This document shows, piece by piece, positions 7,871 through 17,191 of a DNA stretch of 64,000 nt (position 1 is the stretch's first letter; every line of letters begins with the position of its first letter). The position numbers and the translations under genes are program-made. This DNA is from Microbacterium luteolum. GTDB lineage: Bacteria > Actinomycetota > Actinomycetes > Actinomycetales > Microbacteriaceae. The notes under the pieces were generated by a model. The model was not told the origin of the DNA. It did not search any database and saw nothing but the letters and a program-made list of their open reading frames with translations. Location of the stretch: NCBI RefSeq assembly GCF_039533965.1, contig NZ_BAAAUN010000001.1, positions 2,640,950 to 2,704,949 on the forward strand. Direction: 5' to 3'.

Positions 7871-8926
7871 ATGAAGGCATTCGGATTCCTCTCCTTCGGG
7901 CACTACGCAGATGTGCCCGGCTCGGCGACCCGCACGGCGGGCGACATGCTGAAGCAGACGATCGAGATCGCCGAGGGTGCGGACGAGATCGGCGTCAACG
8001 GCGCCTCGGTGCGCGTGCACCACTGGGCGCGGCAGGCGGCGTCGCCGATGCCGCTGCTGTCGGCCATGGCGGCACGCACGAAGCGCATCGAGGTCGGCAC
8101 CGGCGTGATCGACATGCGCTACGAGAACCCGCTGCAGTTCGCCGAGGAGGCGGCCGCGCTCGACCTGATCGCCGACGGCCGGATCGCTCTCGGCGTGAGC
8201 CGTGGTTCACCCGAGACCGCGCTGCGCGGCTACGAGGCCTTCGGCTACGTCGATCAGGAGGACCCGGAGCGCGGCAGCGTGCTGGCGCGCGAGAAGTTCG
8301 ACATCTTCCTCCGTGCGATCGAGGGGGAGCGGATCGCCGCCGGTGACCCCCGCATGGTCGGAGAGGGACGCTACCTCGCGATCGAGCCGCAGTCCCCGAC
8401 GCTCCGCGATCACATCTGGTGGGGCTCCGGTTCCCGGGGCACGGCCGAAGAGACCGGCCGCAAGGGCCTGAACATGATGAGCTCCACGCTGGTCACCGAG
8501 GCCACCGGTCAGCCGTTCCACGAGCTGCAGCGCGAGCAGATCGAGCTCTTCCGCGCCGCCTACAAGGAGGCGGACCACACGGGTCGGCCCCGCGTCTCGG
8601 TCAGCCGCAGCGTCTTCCCGCTGATCTCCGACATGGACCGGGCGTACTTCGGTCTGCGCAGCGAGGAGAACGGCGACCAGATCGGCATCATCGACGGGTT
8701 CCGCTCCACGTTCGGCAAGACCTACGCCGCGGAGCCCGATGTGCTCATCGAGCAGCTGAAGCGCGACGAGGCCGTGATGAGCGCCGACACCCTGCTGCTG
8801 ACCATTCCGAACCAGCTCGGACCGGCGTACAACCTGCACGTGCTCGAGTCGTTCGCGACCCATGTCGCTCCGGCGCTCGGGTGGAAGCCGAACACCGAAG
8901 GCCCCGTCCAGGGCGACCCGGTCTGA
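7871..8926 (+). CDS. LLM class flavin-dependent oxidoreductase
   Basis: 351 aa, usual for luciferase-like monooxygenases with a TIM-barrel fold that use FMNH2 or F420. Typical segments are FGFLSFGHYAD at the N-terminus, HHWARQAASPMPLL, the barrel strand RIEVGTGVIDMRYENP and GRIALGVSRGSPE. Substrate cannot be read from the sequence. It starts 28 bp after the methyltransferase. A perfect palindrome at 8935-8960 follows the stop. Confidence 0.85.
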   Translation: MKAFGFLSFGHYADVPGSATRTAGDMLKQTIEIAEGADEIGVNGASVRVHHWARQAASPMPLLSAMAARTKRIEVGTGVIDMRYENPLQFAEEAAALDLIADGRIALGVSRGSPETALRGYEAFGYVDQEDPERGSVLAREKFDIFLRAIEGERIAAGDPRMVGEGRYLAIEPQSPTLRDHIWWGSGSRGTAEETGRKGLNMMSSTLVTEATGQPFHELQREQIELFRAAYKEADHTGRPRVSVSRSVFPLISDMDRAYFGLRSEENGDQIGIIDGFRSTFGKTYAAEPDVLIEQLKRDEAVMSADTLLLTIPNQLGPAYNLHVLESFATHVAPALGWKPNTEGPVQGDPV

Positions 8927-8934
8927 TCGCGCAG

Positions 8935-8960
8935 AGGGCGGATGCCGCGGCATCCGCCCT
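8935..8960. terminator. 26-bp perfect palindrome, probable terminator
   Basis: Arms AGGGCGGATGCCG / CGGCATCCGCCCT meet without a loop. It lies 8 bp after the oxidoreductase stop. No T-run follows, so it may be a dispersed palindrome used as a terminator. Its 16-bp core GGATGCCGCGGCATCC recurs at 17168 and 34056. Confidence 0.5.
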
Positions 8961-8970
8961 TCACGTCATT

Positions 8971-8983
8971 CCGGTATATCGGT
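8971..8983. promoter_or_regulatory. CCGGTATATCGGT operator-like site
   Basis: A 13-bp near-palindrome directly abutting the -10 element of the surface protein gene. Its exact reverse complement is found at 29878-29890 in another promoter region. Confidence 0.35.
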
Positions 8984-8988
8984 ACGCT
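8983..8988 (+). promoter_or_regulatory. -10 element for leaderless start at 8995
   Basis: TACGCT, then six bases, then ATG at 8995. No ribosome binding site precedes the ATG. Confidence 0.55.
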
Positions 8989-8994
8989 GGCCGC

Positions 8995-10941
8995 ATGCGT
9001 GTGCGTCAGCGGGGGATTCTTGCCGGAGCGATCGTCATGGTCGCCGTGCTCGTGGGCGCCATCCCGGCGGCCGCGGCGACGACCAGTTCCTGGGCCACCT
9101 GGCAGCCGCTGGCCGGCGGTGCCGGGGCTTACACGACCACGGTCCAGATCGCGCCGCAGCCCGCTCTCACCGCGACCATGACGAGCGACTCCCGCGGCGG
9201 CGGACCGGCCGTGATCTCCGGAGCATCCACCTGGCTGTCGGAGGGCACCCCGATCGGAGCCAAGTACGGGTCGAGCCGTGACCAGGCGTACCTGAACCTG
9301 CGGCCGAAGGCCGACAATGCGGCGAGCCCCTCGACCACGACGTATTCGTTCGCGACGCCGACGCCGTCGTCGGGATGGGCGTTCGCACTCGGCGACATCG
9401 ACGCGGATGCCGTGCGCATCCAGGCCATCGGTCCCGACGGGCAGGCGCTCGACGCCGCGGAACTCGGCTTCCAGGGCGGCTTCAACTACTGCGCGCCCGG
9501 CGTCGTCGGAAAGCCGTCATGCACGGGCGCGGCGGATGACATCCCGAGCTGGGACCCCGCGACGCTCACCCTGACCGGGAACGCGGCAGCTGCCGACACC
9601 AGCGGCTCGGCCGCCTGGTTCGAACCGGCCGCTCCGATCACCTCGCTCACCTTCTTCTTCACCCGCCGATCCGGCTTCCCCGTCTACCAGACCTGGTTCG
9701 CCTCGCAGGCGCGGGACATCACCGGATCAGTCGTCGACATCGTCGACGGGCCCCTGACCGGCGTCGGCCTCACGCTGATCGACGGCACCGGTGCGGTGGT
9801 CGGCACGACGACGACCGCGGCCGACGGCACCTACGCGTTCCCGGGCTTCATCGCGACTGACGGCTACATCGTCCGCGTCGCGCCCCCGGCAGGGAAGATC
9901 TCGACCGGCCCCGCCACTCTCACCGCGGATCTCACGACCTCCGACGCGGTCGCGGACTTCACGGTTCGCGACATCGTTCCCGTCGCGGTCTCCGGGCAGG
10001 TGACGGATGCCGGTGGCGGCCCGATCGCGGGCGTCACCGTGACGATCGACGGGCAGACCACCACGACGGATGCCGACGGGCGCTACCTGTTCGATTCGAT
10101 CCCGGTCGGCACGCACACGGCGGCCATCACCACGCCCGACGGGTACACCCTCGTCACGTCACCGCCGGCCTTCACGATCCCTCCCGGCAGCGAGGACCCG
10201 ATCGAGAACGTCGACTTCCAGGTTGCGGAGAACCCGAGTCTCAGCGGCCTGGTCTCGTCCAACGGCACCGGCGTCGCCGGGGTGACGGTCACCGCGACCG
10301 GTCCGGGTGGCGCCGTTCTCACGACCGTGACCGACGGAAGCGGCGGATACGCCTTCCCGCGCCTTCCCGCGGGTGACTACGAGATCACCATCACGACGCC
10401 GGGCGGGTACGTGGCCGTGACCCCGGTCACGCGGAACGAGCAGATCGCGGGAGCCGACGTCGAGAACGTGGACTTCGAGCTCGCCCGCCTCGGCGCCGTC
10501 GACGGAACGGTGCGCACCGACGGCGGGGCACCCGTGCCCGGAGCGGTCATCCAGGTCACCGGTCCGGGCGTGCCCGCGCAGCTGATCACGGATGCCGACG
10601 GATCGTTCGGCCTCGGCGATCTCCCGCCAGGCACCTACACGTTCACCGTCGTGCCCCCCGCCGGAACCACGGTCGTCGGCTCGGCGACCAGGACCGTCGT
10701 GATCACTGCCGCCGGCGAGGCCGTGGTGGAGCAGGACTTCACCCTCGGCGCCATCGTGGTCACACCTCCGTCGCCTGACCCTGATCCGCCCGTCGGCGGC
10801 GGAGGCAACGGCGGCGGAAAGCCGCTTCCGGCCACGGGGCTCGGCCCGGAGACGTTCGCCTGGGCCGCGGGCGGTGCCGCCGTGCTCCTCATCGGAGCCG
10901 TGCTGTTCGTCGTCTCGCGTCGCCGGGCGACCAAGGACTGA
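8995..10941 (+). CDS. sortase-anchored surface protein with repeated carboxypeptidase-like (CnaB-type) domains
   Basis: 648 aa. A signal peptide (residues 1-28) leads to a unique N-terminal domain of about 210 residues. At least four repeats of a beta-sandwich module follow, each with the pattern GxVxDxxGxPIxGVxVTxxG..TxTDxxGxYxFxxLPxGxYxxxxxxPxGY, typical of carboxypeptidase regulatory-like or SdrD-B/CnaB folds. A Pro/Gly linker leads to LPATG, a hydrophobic helix and the tail SRRRATKD, a complete cell-wall sorting signal. It is therefore probably a sortase-linked stalk or adhesin. No sortase gene is in the window. Confidence 0.85.
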   Translation: MRVRQRGILAGAIVMVAVLVGAIPAAAATTSSWATWQPLAGGAGAYTTTVQIAPQPALTATMTSDSRGGGPAVISGASTWLSEGTPIGAKYGSSRDQAYLNLRPKADNAASPSTTTYSFATPTPSSGWAFALGDIDADAVRIQAIGPDGQALDAAELGFQGGFNYCAPGVVGKPSCTGAADDIPSWDPATLTLTGNAAAADTSGSAAWFEPAAPITSLTFFFTRRSGFPVYQTWFASQARDITGSVVDIVDGPLTGVGLTLIDGTGAVVGTTTTAADGTYAFPGFIATDGYIVRVAPPAGKISTGPATLTADLTTSDAVADFTVRDIVPVAVSGQVTDAGGGPIAGVTVTIDGQTTTTDADGRYLFDSIPVGTHTAAITTPDGYTLVTSPPAFTIPPGSEDPIENVDFQVAENPSLSGLVSSNGTGVAGVTVTATGPGGAVLTTVTDGSGGYAFPRLPAGDYEITITTPGGYVAVTPVTRNEQIAGADVENVDFELARLGAVDGTVRTDGGAPVPGAVIQVTGPGVPAQLITDADGSFGLGDLPPGTYTFTVVPPAGTTVVGSATRTVVITAAGEAVVEQDFTLGAIVVTPPSPDPDPPVGGGGNGGGKPLPATGLGPETFAWAAGGAAVLLIGAVLFVVSRRRATKD

Positions 10942-10947
10942 GCGGCC

Positions 10948-12705
10948 TCAGCTGCCCTTCGGAGGTCCGAAGAGCTCTTCGCCGTGCTCGTGGAGCAGTC
11001 GGTAGGCGTCGGCGAACGTCTGGGGCTCGGGCTCGCCCGGCTTGCCGTAGCGCGCGATGAGCAGACCGAGCAGGCCGCGGGCCGGCGGCGTGAGAGGCCT
11101 GGTCTGATCGGCGTCGTTCGGCTGCGGCGGAGCCTCCTCGGGGTTGGGTGGCGTGTACGCCGGGGTGGTGACGGGCCAGTCGGCCGGATGCCGCGGCTTG
11201 TCGAGGTTCACGACGTTCGTCAGCGTGTTGGCCGACTGGTCGCGGTCGTTCAGCGGCTTCAGCCCGTGCAGGCGGGAGAGCGTCGCGGTCACCGAGCCGT
11301 GGTGCATCTCGTCGTGGATGATCGTGCCGCGCTTCGTGTACGCCGAGACGGCGATCGCCGGTACCCGGCATCCGAGGCGGTCGAACGTGAAACCCATCTC
11401 GCCGGCTTTCGTGTCGGCTGTCGGCTTCGTCGCAGCGGGCGGGGGCACGTGGTCGTAGCATCCGCCGTGCTCGTCGAACGTGATGAGCAGCAGCGTGTTC
11501 ACGGCGTTCGAGCCCTGCGGGGACGCGCTGGTGCGCACCGCCTCGTAGATGTCGTGGATGAGACGGTCGCCCGCACGGACATCGGACACCGCGCTGTCGA
11601 AGATCTCCTCGCCGTCGGCGCTGCTCTCGCGCACGGCGCCGAACGGCGGGTGGAAGTCGTTGTGGTCGTAGACCATCCGAGGCTCGATGAAGGCGTAGGC
11701 GGGGAGCTTCCCTTCCTTCGCCTCGGCGTAGAAGTCCTCCATCGTGCCGAAGTGCTCGGTACGCCAGTACTTCTCGAGCACGGCCGCATGCAGCATGCCC
11801 GTGAACGAGACGAGCTGCAGCTTGTCGAGGTAGATCTTCCAGCTCAGCTTCTTGTCTTCGAGCCGGTTGAAGACCGTCGGCGCCGCCGCGGCGTCGAGCC
11901 ACTTCCGGTACCCGCCCTCGCCCTGGTTCGTGACGAAGCCGTGCGAGGTCGATGCGTGGAAGAACGACCGGTTGCAGAACGTCTGCGACGGCACACCCGC
12001 GTACCAGTGGTCGAACACGGCGAACTCGGCGGCGAGCGTCGACAGCACGGGCAGCATCTCCGGGGAGAACGAGCCCATGATGTGCGCGGCCTCTTCCGGT
12101 TTCGGGTCGACCCCACGACGGAGGCGCCGGAAGTTGATGATGTAGTCCTCGAGGAACCCCGACATCGTCGCCTTCTCGCCCTTCGTCGGGGCATTGAACG
12201 GCGCCGTCATCTCGTCGACGAAGAGATCGGCGTTCGTCTTCGGATCGATCGTGCCGAAGATCTGGGTGTTGACGTGCGGATACTCCTCGCCCGGATCCGG
12301 GTCGGGAAGGCTCATGATCCGGTCGGTGTCGCCCTGGTGGACGTGCGCTGCGACGACGGTCCCATCGGGGGCGGTGTTGCTGTGGTCGCCGAAGGCCAGC
12401 CCCTCGAACGTCTCGCCTTCGGGCAGGTTCTCCTTCGAGTACAGGTAGCCGAGCAGGTTGTCGAACGAGCGGTTCTCGCCCATCACCACGACGAGGTGAT
12501 CGAATCCCGGCTCGCTCCGAGGAGTCAGGGCGGCGAACGGATCCGGATCGGAGGCGAAGCCGTCGCGATGGCTCGCGGCGATCGTCGCTCCGATGGCGGC
12601 GCCGCCGGCTCCGCCGACCACTGCTCCGGCCAACGCGGCCCCGCCCAGCTTGAGGAACCCTCGGCGGGAGGGGTCGGGTCCGGGTCGCGCGGGGTCTTCG
12701 GTCAC
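10948..12705 (-). CDS. Tat-exported alkaline phosphatase family protein / phospholipase C-like phosphoesterase
   Basis: 585 aa. The N-terminus carries a twin-arginine signal (SRRGFLKLGGAALAGA). The mature part has the phosphoesterase signature FDHLVVVMGENRSFDNLLGY, with the family's conserved Glu-Asn. Later segments include HWYAGVPSQTFCNRSFFHA and LLITFDEHGGCYDHVPPP. This matches bacterial non-haemolytic phospholipase C / acid phosphatase AcpA proteins; the exact substrate is undetermined. The GTG start at 12705 follows TAGGAT by seven bases, so it is likely leaderless. It is convergent with the surface protein gene, 6 bp apart. Confidence 0.85.
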   Translation of the reverse strand: MTEDPARPGPDPSRRGFLKLGGAALAGAVVGGAGGAAIGATIAASHRDGFASDPDPFAALTPRSEPGFDHLVVVMGENRSFDNLLGYLYSKENLPEGETFEGLAFGDHSNTAPDGTVVAAHVHQGDTDRIMSLPDPDPGEEYPHVNTQIFGTIDPKTNADLFVDEMTAPFNAPTKGEKATMSGFLEDYIINFRRLRRGVDPKPEEAAHIMGSFSPEMLPVLSTLAAEFAVFDHWYAGVPSQTFCNRSFFHASTSHGFVTNQGEGGYRKWLDAAAAPTVFNRLEDKKLSWKIYLDKLQLVSFTGMLHAAVLEKYWRTEHFGTMEDFYAEAKEGKLPAYAFIEPRMVYDHNDFHPPFGAVRESSADGEEIFDSAVSDVRAGDRLIHDIYEAVRTSASPQGSNAVNTLLLITFDEHGGCYDHVPPPAATKPTADTKAGEMGFTFDRLGCRVPAIAVSAYTKRGTIIHDEMHHGSVTATLSRLHGLKPLNDRDQSANTLTNVVNLDKPRHPADWPVTTPAYTPPNPEEAPPQPNDADQTRPLTPPARGLLGLLIARYGKPGEPEPQTFADAYRLLHEHGEELFGPPKGS

Positions 12706-12712
12706 GAGGCTG

Positions 12713-12718
12713 ATCCTA
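12713..12718 (-). promoter_or_regulatory. -10 element for leaderless start at 12705
   Basis: Minus-strand TAGGAT, then seven bases, then GTG at 12705. Confidence 0.5.
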
Positions 12719-12801
12719 CGGCGGGCCGAGTCGCCCCGACAGAGGCCGAAGGCGCCGCCGGAGCCGAAGCCCCGACGACGCCTTTCGCTGGATGCCGTGG
12801 A

Positions 12802-15333
12802 CTACTCGGCGTGCTTCCGGCGGCGTCGCAGCGCGAAGAGGCCGAGACCCAGCGCGAGGAGCACCACCGCGGCGACCACGTACGGGGTGCTGTCGGCACC
12901 GGTCGTGGCGAGGCCGCCCGCAGCGGGGCCACCGGCGCCCGGGGTCACCGCTCCGCCGCCCGACGTCGCCGCCGTGACGGTGAGCGAGGCGGTGACCTCG
13001 GTGCCGTCGGCGCGGATCACCGCGAGGGTGTGCACGCCGGCCGGGGTGGCCGCCGGGATCGTCACGCTGCGCGAGAACGCGCCGTCCGCGCCCACGGTGA
13101 CCGTACCGAGGTCGACCGGGTCGGAGCGCAGCTCGAGCCGCAGCTCGGCATCCGCTGCGAATCCGGTACCCGAGACCGTGACCGTGCCACCGGCCTTGAC
13201 GGATGCCGCCCCGAGCTCGACCTCTGCCGGAACCTCCGGCTCGGTGGTCGGGGGCGTGACCCCGGCCTCGGTGACCCACTTCTCACCGGCATCCGACTTC
13301 GTCACCGTGAAGGTGTCGTAGACGGCGCCGACGGGAAGGTCGGTCGTGGCGTTCGGCTGCTTCTCCGCGAGGTACGAGCGGTAGACGAGCTGATCGTGCG
13401 AGACGTCGATCACCTGGTACGTGGTGACGCCCTGGCCGCGCAGCACCTGGGTGGCGCCGTTGTTGGTCCAGACGTTCTTCTCCGGGGTCTCGAGCTCGTA
13501 GTGCTTCGCGCCCGAGTTCGAGACGACGTAGACCGGTCCGGTCGTGAGGCCAGGGGTCTCGGTCGCGTCGGTGTTCACGTAGCCGCGCGCATAGGTGTGG
13601 TCGTGACCCATGAGCACGAGGTCGATGTCGTTGCGCTGGAAGACCGGTACCCAGTCGGCACGGAGCTTCGGCTCGTCGCGACCCTCGGATGCGGAGAAGA
13701 CCGGCTGGTGGAACGTGACGACGTTCCACTTCGACGGGCTGTTCTGCAGGAGCAGGTCGAGCCAGGCGCCCTGGAAGCGGATCCACAGCTCCTCGCCCTG
13801 GTTGATCGGGCAGTCGTCTCCCGTGCAGGACGGCAGAGCCGGCGGCGTGAGGAACGTCGCGTCGCGGGTCGCGTTGAGGGTGATGAAGCGCACGTCCTGG
13901 TAGTCCGTGTAGTACGCGGTCTCGGCAGCGAACGCGCTCCAGTGGTCGAACAGCGAGCGGTACTGCGCCGCGACCTCGGTGTCGCCCTTGGCGAGGTCGG
14001 CCAGTTCGCCGATCGACTCCATCGACGGGTTGTTGTGCGGGTACTCGAACGCGGCCTTCCAGGCGGTGAGCAGCTTGTCGCCCGAGTACTCGTGGTTGCC
14101 CGGCGCCGCCATCACGTTGGTGTGCGTGGCCGAGTCCTCCATGCCCTTGAACCAGTTCAGCCACTCGTCCTCGTTGCTGGACTTGTTGATCAGGTCACCG
14201 GCGTGCACGGAGCCGATCGATCGGGGCGCGTTCGCCTCGGCCTGCTTGACGACGCTCGGCCAGGTCGTGTCGAGGCCGATCTGCGCGTCGCCGTAGTAGA
14301 CGAACTGGAAGTCCGTCGCGTTCGGGTCGGCCGTCGTGAAGGTGAACCAGTCGCTCCAGCTGCCCGGGAGCCCGACGCGGTAGCGGTACTCGGTCGCGGG
14401 GCTGAGGTCGGTGACCGTGGCGGAGAAGTGGTGGTTCGGGTTGCCGTTCACCACGCCAGCGTCATAGGCGTCGACCGTGCGGGTGTCGCCGCCGGCGGCC
14501 GGTGCGATCTCGACCTGGCCGATCGTGTGCGAGGCATCGCCGGCGAGCCACGAGAAGGACTGCGAGATCTCGGGCTGCTCGGTCGGGGTCAGGATGACGC
14601 GTGTCGGCGGGGCGACGACCGGGGTGCCCGGGTCGGACGCCTCGACCAGCGTGAGCGACGACATGTCGAAGTAGATGTCGGAGCTGGTCTCGCGGTCCTG
14701 GAAGAGCGCGACGGCGACCGTGTTCGTGCCGTCCTGCAGGACGTCGCCCTCGGCGGTGATGGTGCTGGTCAGCGGGTCGCCGTTCGAGTCGCCGGCGTAC
14801 TCGACGTTCGTGGTGTCGGTGATGCGGCCGTCGACGAAGCGGGCGACCTCTGTGCCGTTGATCCACACGACGATCGCGTCGTCGTAGGTGACGGAGCTCG
14901 AGAGCGACGCCACCTGCTCAGCGACGCCCGCCTCGAGCTCGAACGTGCCGCGGAAGAAGTAGGTGGGAACCGTCGGAGCCTGCGCTCCGTCGAGGTAGTG
15001 GTTCAGGAGTGTCTTCGGTGTGACAGGACCGACCGCGGCGAGCTTGCCGTTCTTCGCGCCGAACGATCCGGGCGCCGTCTTCCAAGCACTGTCGTCGAAC
15101 GCGGGCAGCGTCCAGTCGCGCAGCGCCGCGGGGGCGGGGGACGGGTCGGAGCCGTCGTCGAGGTAGTGCCAGGCGGTGTCGCCGGTGATCAGCGATCCGG
15201 TCGGCACCTCGGGTGCGGCATTCGGTGCGGCGAACGCCGCGGGGGCGACGACGGCGCCGCCGAGCAGGGCGAGGAGCGCGACGGACGTCAGTCCGCGACG
15301 CCGCCACCGCACCGCAGGGGTGGGGGAGGTCAT
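12802..15333 (-). CDS. secreted metallophosphoesterase (purple acid phosphatase-like) with LATTG sorting signal
   Basis: 843 aa. The signal peptide ends near FAAPNAA. An N-terminal beta-rich, lectin-like domain follows, then a fibronectin-like domain (TEYRYRVGLPGSWSDWFTFTT). The calcineurin-like metallophosphoesterase core has metal-binding motifs FVYYGDAQIG, GSVHAGDLINKS, PGNHEYSG, NVVTFHQPVF and LMGHDHTYARG. A C-terminal Ig-like domain leads to LATTG, a membrane helix and RRRRKHAE. LATTG fits the LAXTG motif of actinobacterial class E sortases, so wall anchoring is likely. ATG at 15333 is preceded by AAAGGA. It probably scavenges phosphate from organic esters outside the cell. Confidence 0.88.
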   Translation of the reverse strand: MTSPTPAVRWRRRGLTSVALLALLGGAVVAPAAFAAPNAAPEVPTGSLITGDTAWHYLDDGSDPSPAPAALRDWTLPAFDDSAWKTAPGSFGAKNGKLAAVGPVTPKTLLNHYLDGAQAPTVPTYFFRGTFELEAGVAEQVASLSSSVTYDDAIVVWINGTEVARFVDGRITDTTNVEYAGDSNGDPLTSTITAEGDVLQDGTNTVAVALFQDRETSSDIYFDMSSLTLVEASDPGTPVVAPPTRVILTPTEQPEISQSFSWLAGDASHTIGQVEIAPAAGGDTRTVDAYDAGVVNGNPNHHFSATVTDLSPATEYRYRVGLPGSWSDWFTFTTADPNATDFQFVYYGDAQIGLDTTWPSVVKQAEANAPRSIGSVHAGDLINKSSNEDEWLNWFKGMEDSATHTNVMAAPGNHEYSGDKLLTAWKAAFEYPHNNPSMESIGELADLAKGDTEVAAQYRSLFDHWSAFAAETAYYTDYQDVRFITLNATRDATFLTPPALPSCTGDDCPINQGEELWIRFQGAWLDLLLQNSPSKWNVVTFHQPVFSASEGRDEPKLRADWVPVFQRNDIDLVLMGHDHTYARGYVNTDATETPGLTTGPVYVVSNSGAKHYELETPEKNVWTNNGATQVLRGQGVTTYQVIDVSHDQLVYRSYLAEKQPNATTDLPVGAVYDTFTVTKSDAGEKWVTEAGVTPPTTEPEVPAEVELGAASVKAGGTVTVSGTGFAADAELRLELRSDPVDLGTVTVGADGAFSRSVTIPAATPAGVHTLAVIRADGTEVTASLTVTAATSGGGAVTPGAGGPAAGGLATTGADSTPYVVAAVVLLALGLGLFALRRRRKHAE

Positions 15334-15504
15334 GTCAGTCCTTTGTGGGGTGGGGGTTCGTGCTCAGCCGCACGGGGCCCCCTCAGCCCATCGAAGACGG
15401 ATGACTCCCGGCTGACGTCGAGGCGTCGGGAAGATGAACAGAGCGGATGCCGCGGCGGCGGTACTCTTCACGGGAACGCTCGCTCTGGGGAAAGGGACAC
15501 GTCC

Positions 15505-17166
15505 ATGGAGGCTCTCCGCGCCATCACTGCGACCGCCGCCGGCCTGGCGCTGGTGCTCGGGACACTCGTCGGCTGCGCGCCGACGCCGACGCCGGGCTCC
15601 GTCGATGTCCGAGAGGGGGAGACCGCGACACTCACCGTCGAAGGCGTGACCGTCGACATCCCCGGCGACTCCATCAGCGGCACCGGCACTCTCGTCGTCG
15701 AGCCCGTCGACCAGGAGGGGCACGAGGGCTGGAACATCGAGCTCACCGAGGGGGCGACTCTCACCGGGCCCGCGACGTTGACCTTCGCCGGGACCGTGCA
15801 GGAAGGGGAGCCCGCGCCCATCGTGATGTCCTCCCCGGAGGCGGGTGCCGACCTCACCCCGGTGGATTCGGTCGTGATGACCGAGGCGGGTGCCCAGGTC
15901 GTGACGACCCACTTCTCGAACTGGATGGTGACGTGGTGGAAGGACCTGATCGACCCTGTCAAGAAGATCTGGAACGCGACGTTCAGCGGGGGATCCGACG
16001 ACGCGAAGCTCGGCTGCGTGGACAGCGCGGCCGCGGAGGCGGCGGGCTACAAGACGACGGGACCGGGCGGAGACGACCAGCGCGCGACCTGGTGTGCGGG
16101 CATGGCCGGCGGCCGTCCGGAGCTGCAGGTGAAGAACGAGCGCGGATATCCCATGCTCGTCGAGGCGAGCGTCGGTCTCGCACAGCAGGACGCCGATGAG
16201 TCGTTCGAGATGCTCGTCGCCCAGCTGTTCACCGTTCTCGGCGAGGGACCGTCGAAGAGCGGGGCGTCCATCTATCCATTGCTCTCCAAGGACATGGCGC
16301 GCTACCTCGTGGCGAACGCGAGTCCGCAGAGCCTCATCGTCTCATCGAACCCCTCCGCGTACGTGGCGCAGATCCTCCGCTTCGCCATCGACACGGCGCT
16401 GCAGTTCCCGGGGCTCCTCGGGAAGAGCGTCGCGAAGGACCGGATCCTGGACGCCATCCAGGCCGGCGACTGTATCCGTGGGTTCGGGCAGCTGGCCGGC
16501 GCCGATCCGCAGAGCACGGACGCCGTCATGGGTTATCTCGAAACCGGGATCGGTGCGGCGTTCGACTGCGTCGGCGACGTCATGAAGCAGGTCTTCGCGT
16601 CCGACGCGCTCCTCATCACCGTCGCGACGGGCATCGCCTGGATCGGCAAGGGCGCCAATCTCATCGGCGGCGCCGGGCAAGCCGTCGGCGACATGCTCAG
16701 CAACGTCGGGAACCCCTACAAGGTCACCATCACCGGCACAGATCGCTGGCTCATCTCCTCGGACGGTGTCGGCCCGTTGACCCTCGGAACGCGCTACGAC
16801 GAGCTCGAACCGCTCATCCCCGCCGGCAACCGAGGCTGCATCCCGTACGCCGAGGAGCCCTGGTCCGCCCATCTCGCGGGAGCGGACGCGACCGACACCA
16901 TCTACATCGCCAACACCCAATACCCTCTCCCGGACGAGGAATCCACCGTCGCCCCGCTGACCGAGCAGGGCGTCACCATCGGCACACCCGAGTCGGTGCT
17001 CGTGGAGCTCGGCTACCAGAAGCAGCAGTCGGCATGGGCGCTGGACCACTTCGACTACGTCTGGCAGGAGAACGGCGTCTCGTTCGTCGCAGGCACGGGC
17101 CCCGACGGCCGTGTGGGCATCATCGGGGTGGGCACGGACTATCTCCCGATCGAGCTCTGCGCATAG
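15505..17166 (+). CDS. large lipoprotein of unknown function
   Basis: 553 aa. The N-terminus has a lipoprotein signal with lipobox LVGC at residues about 20-23, so it should be anchored outside the membrane. Residues 30-130 form a beta-rich ZU5-like region (VEGVTVDIPGDSISGTGTL). A central helical part contains several Cys residues, and the C-terminal part is globular. I do not recognise the family. ATG at 15505 has GGGAAAGGG upstream, and TACTCT at 15462 could be its -10, giving a leader of about 30 nt. The stop overlaps a 30-bp palindrome. Confidence 0.7.
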   Translation: MEALRAITATAAGLALVLGTLVGCAPTPTPGSVDVREGETATLTVEGVTVDIPGDSISGTGTLVVEPVDQEGHEGWNIELTEGATLTGPATLTFAGTVQEGEPAPIVMSSPEAGADLTPVDSVVMTEAGAQVVTTHFSNWMVTWWKDLIDPVKKIWNATFSGGSDDAKLGCVDSAAAEAAGYKTTGPGGDDQRATWCAGMAGGRPELQVKNERGYPMLVEASVGLAQQDADESFEMLVAQLFTVLGEGPSKSGASIYPLLSKDMARYLVANASPQSLIVSSNPSAYVAQILRFAIDTALQFPGLLGKSVAKDRILDAIQAGDCIRGFGQLAGADPQSTDAVMGYLETGIGAAFDCVGDVMKQVFASDALLITVATGIAWIGKGANLIGGAGQAVGDMLSNVGNPYKVTITGTDRWLISSDGVGPLTLGTRYDELEPLIPAGNRGCIPYAEEPWSAHLAGADATDTIYIANTQYPLPDEESTVAPLTEQGVTIGTPESVLVELGYQKQQSAWALDHFDYVWQENGVSFVAGTGPDGRVGIIGVGTDYLPIELCA

Positions 17167-17190
17167 CGGATGCCGCGGCATCCGCTATGC
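17161..17190. terminator. 30-bp perfect palindrome between convergent genes
   Basis: Arms GCATAGCGGATGCCG / CGGCATCCGCTATGC, with no loop. It overlaps the lipoprotein stop codon and ends 2 bp before the stop of the CPBP gene, so it can serve both strands. It shares the GGATGCCGCGGCATCC core with 8935-8960. Confidence 0.65.
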
Positions 17191-17191
17191 T

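Noticed and set aside
4051..7872. A 1273-codon minus frame extending DUF6049 upstream
   Set aside because: The part beyond 6207 is the antisense frame of the methyltransferase. The DUF6049 signal peptide and SD fix its start at 6207.
10984..17166. A 2060-codon open frame on the plus strand
   Set aside because: Only its last part, from 15505, is a real gene. The rest is the antisense frame of the two phosphoesterase genes, a common artefact of high GC, with Arg/Val/Gly-rich composition.
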